Below, one piece after another: positions 6,207 through 7,973 of a DNA stretch of 7,973 nt. The notes beneath the pieces are model-generated. The model saw only the letters and a list, made by a program, of their open reading frames with translations. It ran no database searches and had not been told where the DNA came from. Numbering within the stretch: position 1 is the first letter of the stretch; each line of letters opens with the position of its first letter. Both the position numbers and the translations under genes were made by a program. Origin of the DNA: CAZCBD01 sp964496755 (GTDB lineage: Bacteria; Bacteroidota; Ignavibacteria; Ignavibacteriales; Melioribacteraceae); the NCBI GenBank assembly GCA_964496755.1, contig CAZCBD010000131.1, positions 1 through 7,973 on the forward strand. Direction: 5' to 3'.

Positions 6207-7973
6207 ATGAAAAAAACTTCTATTATGGTTCTTTTTTTTCTCATTTTATTTTCCGCTTGCTCGGTGTGGGAAAATTTTACTACCTATTTTAATAGATATT
6301 ACAACGCAAAAGTTGAATTTGAACAAGCGGAAAAAATTTATAAAGAAACCGGCGAAGGAATTTTTGAATTTAAACGAGTTAAACCTTTAGGGGCGGCCGA
6401 TAAGTTATTGGAAGGCACAGTAAAAAAATGTTCCAAAATTCTTCAATTCAACAGCAAAAGTGATTATGTGAAAGATGCTCTTTTTCTGATAGGGAAAGCT
6501 TTTTACTATCAAGGTAATTTTTTGAAAGCCAACCGAAAGTTTGTTGAGCTAAATGCAATGAAATCCGAAAAGTATTTTTGGCGGACCAAATATTGGCTCG
6601 GTAAAACCAAATTGCACATTCGTGAAGTTGACAGGGGCTTAAAGTTACTTCAGCAAGTTGCCGATACTTCGGTTTCGCTTGGCGATGAAGAATTGGCTTC
6701 CGAGGCTTACATTGCTATTACTGCCTATTACATCCATTATAAAAATTTTGAAAAAGCTATAAGTAATATCTTAAAAGCTATTAAGTATAGTGATGATGAT
6801 GTTATACTTGCCGAATTATATTACGAGCTGGGCAAACAGTATCTGGAAATTAACGATATAAAACTAGCTGCCCGATCATTCGATAAAGTAAAAAATTATT
6901 CGCCGAGAATTCAAATAGAAGTTGAATCCAATATTGAAGCAGCCAGATTGAAACGTGAACTTGGATTAATTGAAGAAAGTATTTACGATTTTGAAAATCT
7001 GAGAGATGAGGAAAAATATAAAAAGTTTTATGATAAGTTGGATTTGGAAATTGGAATAGGACAATTTGAAAATAAGGATTTTATAAATTCTTTTGCGATG
7101 TTCGAGATGGTTGATACTACATATAAAAATTCACCTTCCGCAGGTATAGCGCGTTATTATCTTGCTGAAATTTTATCTTCGGAATATAGAATGTATGATT
7201 CTTCGCTTGTTTATTATAAAAGAGTAACAAACAGTTTGGCTCCACTTGAATATCAAAACTTAGCGCAAAAGAAAGTCAGACTTTTTACGGATTATGTTAC
7301 CGAAAAAGAAAAGTTGAAAACATTAAAAAAACAAATTACTTATTTGGAAAATCCACTAATATTTCAACAAGATTCATTGCGATTTGAACAAATCAGAAAA
7401 GAGGATTCAACTAAATTAGCAAATGATGCTCTGGAAAGAGGAATCACTTTAACTAAAAGACAAATTGAAACAAAGCAAAAATACACTTTGAAAATAAAAA
7501 AACCGGAAAAATCTAAGTTGGATATTTCCAAATTGAAAAAAAATCTGTGGGATGCAAAAAGCAAATTGGCAAATTTGTTTTTTACCGAAGCCGAGCAATT
7601 TGATTCTGCCGGTTATTATTATTCTCAACTTTTGGTTGAATACCCTGATTCATTAAGAAATGGTTCGTTTTATTATACAATTGCAACTTTTTACGATGCC
7701 GTTAATAAAAAACATGAGGCTGATAGTTTATTCAATATTGTTTACGAAAAGTACAAACACGAGAGAATTGCTAATAATGCGGCCGATAGGTTGAATAAAC
7801 CGAAATATAATTTTGATTTTGATCCTGCAAAAAAACATTTTTATTCTGCCGAAAAATTGTACGATCAAAAAAAATACTTACAAGCATTAGATACTTTAAC
7901 CTATATCTATAAGAGTTTTAAACAATCGGCTTTTGCACCTAAATCGCTATACTTTAAAGGATGGATTTATAAA
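6207..7973 (+). CDS. TPR-repeat lipoprotein, 3' end cut by window
   Basis: The product is a predicted membrane-anchored periplasmic or outer-membrane lipoprotein of unknown function; 589 codons are visible with no stop before the right edge. The N-terminus is a lipoprotein signal: lysines at 2-3, hydrophobic stretch at about 6-15, then FSAC with the lipid-carrying cysteine C18. The rest is alpha-helical and rich in tetratricopeptide-like units, seen at about 85-115 (ALFLIGKAFYYQGNFLKA), 161-192, 200-233, 275-340, 446-529 (with YYSQLLVEYPDS) and 536 to the end (APKSLYFKGWIYK). A lysine-rich segment at about 363-447, with few TPR signatures, divides it into two repeat blocks. The ATG follows the glnB stop by one base, and its site GGAG (6194-6197) lies inside glnB, so translation is probably coupled. 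The fold recalls BamD- or gliding-associated TPR lipoproteins, but length and divergence prevent a specific name. It would be exported by the Sec pathway that the first gene of the operon powers. Confidence 0.85.
   Translation, partial: MKKTSIMVLFFLILFSACSVWENFTTYFNRYYNAKVEFEQAEKIYKETGEGIFEFKRVKPLGAADKLLEGTVKKCSKILQFNSKSDYVKDALFLIGKAFYYQGNFLKANRKFVELNAMKSEKYFWRTKYWLGKTKLHIREVDRGLKLLQQVADTSVSLGDEELASEAYIAITAYYIHYKNFEKAISNILKAIKYSDDDVILAELYYELGKQYLEINDIKLAARSFDKVKNYSPRIQIEVESNIEAARLKRELGLIEESIYDFENLRDEEKYKKFYDKLDLEIGIGQFENKDFINSFAMFEMVDTTYKNSPSAGIARYYLAEILSSEYRMYDSSLVYYKRVTNSLAPLEYQNLAQKKVRLFTDYVTEKEKLKTLKKQITYLENPLIFQQDSLRFEQIRKEDSTKLANDALERGITLTKRQIETKQKYTLKIKKPEKSKLDISKLKKNLWDAKSKLANLFFTEAEQFDSAGYYYSQLLVEYPDSLRNGSFYYTIATFYDAVNKKHEADSLFNIVYEKYKHERIANNAADRLNKPKYNFDFDPAKKHFYSAEKLYDQKKYLQALDTLTYIYKSFKQSAFAPKSLYFKGWIYK

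Noticed and set aside
7364..7564. 66-codon minus-strand frame
   Set aside because: It is antisense to the lysine-rich part of the TPR lipoprotein gene and shows no domain or ribosome binding site; a by-product of AT-rich codons.
1..7973. Mobile elements, CRISPR arrays, tRNA or rRNA genes, toxin-antitoxin or defence genes
   Set aside because: I found no terminal repeats, spaced repeats, cloverleaf-like sequences or suitable open frames. All but 146 bases is accounted for by four core-type genes.

Overview
The window is AT-rich bacterial DNA with dense gene packing: two protein-coding blocks transcribed away from each other, separated by one intergenic gap of about 146 bases. The SecA protein carries two insertions that I recognise from SecA of the Bacteroidetes/Chlorobi/Ignavibacteria (FCB) group: an acidic coiled coil plus 'SWSAAD..INWNMIPYDVQL' before the DEAD motor, and a 'RAHRGLPKNKRLLKLL' segment in the preprotein-binding region. 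Together with a large TPR lipoprotein, a Bacteroidetes-like -7 element (TAnnTTTG type) and the AT-rich codon use, this suggests an FCB bacterium, probably Ignavibacteria-like. The exact taxon is inference.

Layout. Minus strand, 2656 to 1 and off the left edge: glnE, the bifunctional glutamine synthetase adenylyltransferase/adenylyl-removing enzyme. It is one uninterrupted frame of about 885 visible codons that holds both nucleotidyltransferase domains. Its frame contains no ATG, GTG or TTG at a sensible N-terminus, and the best start is an ATT behind a good ribosome binding site. Bases 2657-2802: divergent control region with candidate promoters, three TGCAT copies and a 6-bp hairpin touching the secA ribosome binding site. 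Plus strand: secA (2803-5856), glnB for the PII signalling protein (5867-6205) and a TPR lipoprotein (6207 to beyond the right edge). Gaps are 10 and 1 bases, so these three look like one translationally coupled operon.

How the genes fit together. In enteric bacteria PII (GlnB) and its uridylylated form set the direction of GlnE, which adenylylates or de-adenylylates glutamine synthetase. Here the sensor and the effector enzyme sit on either side of one shared promoter region. PII keeps Tyr51 and the ATP/2-oxoglutarate-binding residues. GlnE has a canonical first (removase) catalytic motif but a noticeably altered second (transferase) motif. SecA and the TPR lipoprotein belong to protein export and the cell envelope, so the operon joins nitrogen signalling to secretion genes. 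Whether that link is functional or just co-expression cannot be told from sequence. I see no mobile element, CRISPR array, tRNA, rRNA or clear terminator. Everything outside 2657-2802 is coding, and the window looks like core genome rather than an accessory island.
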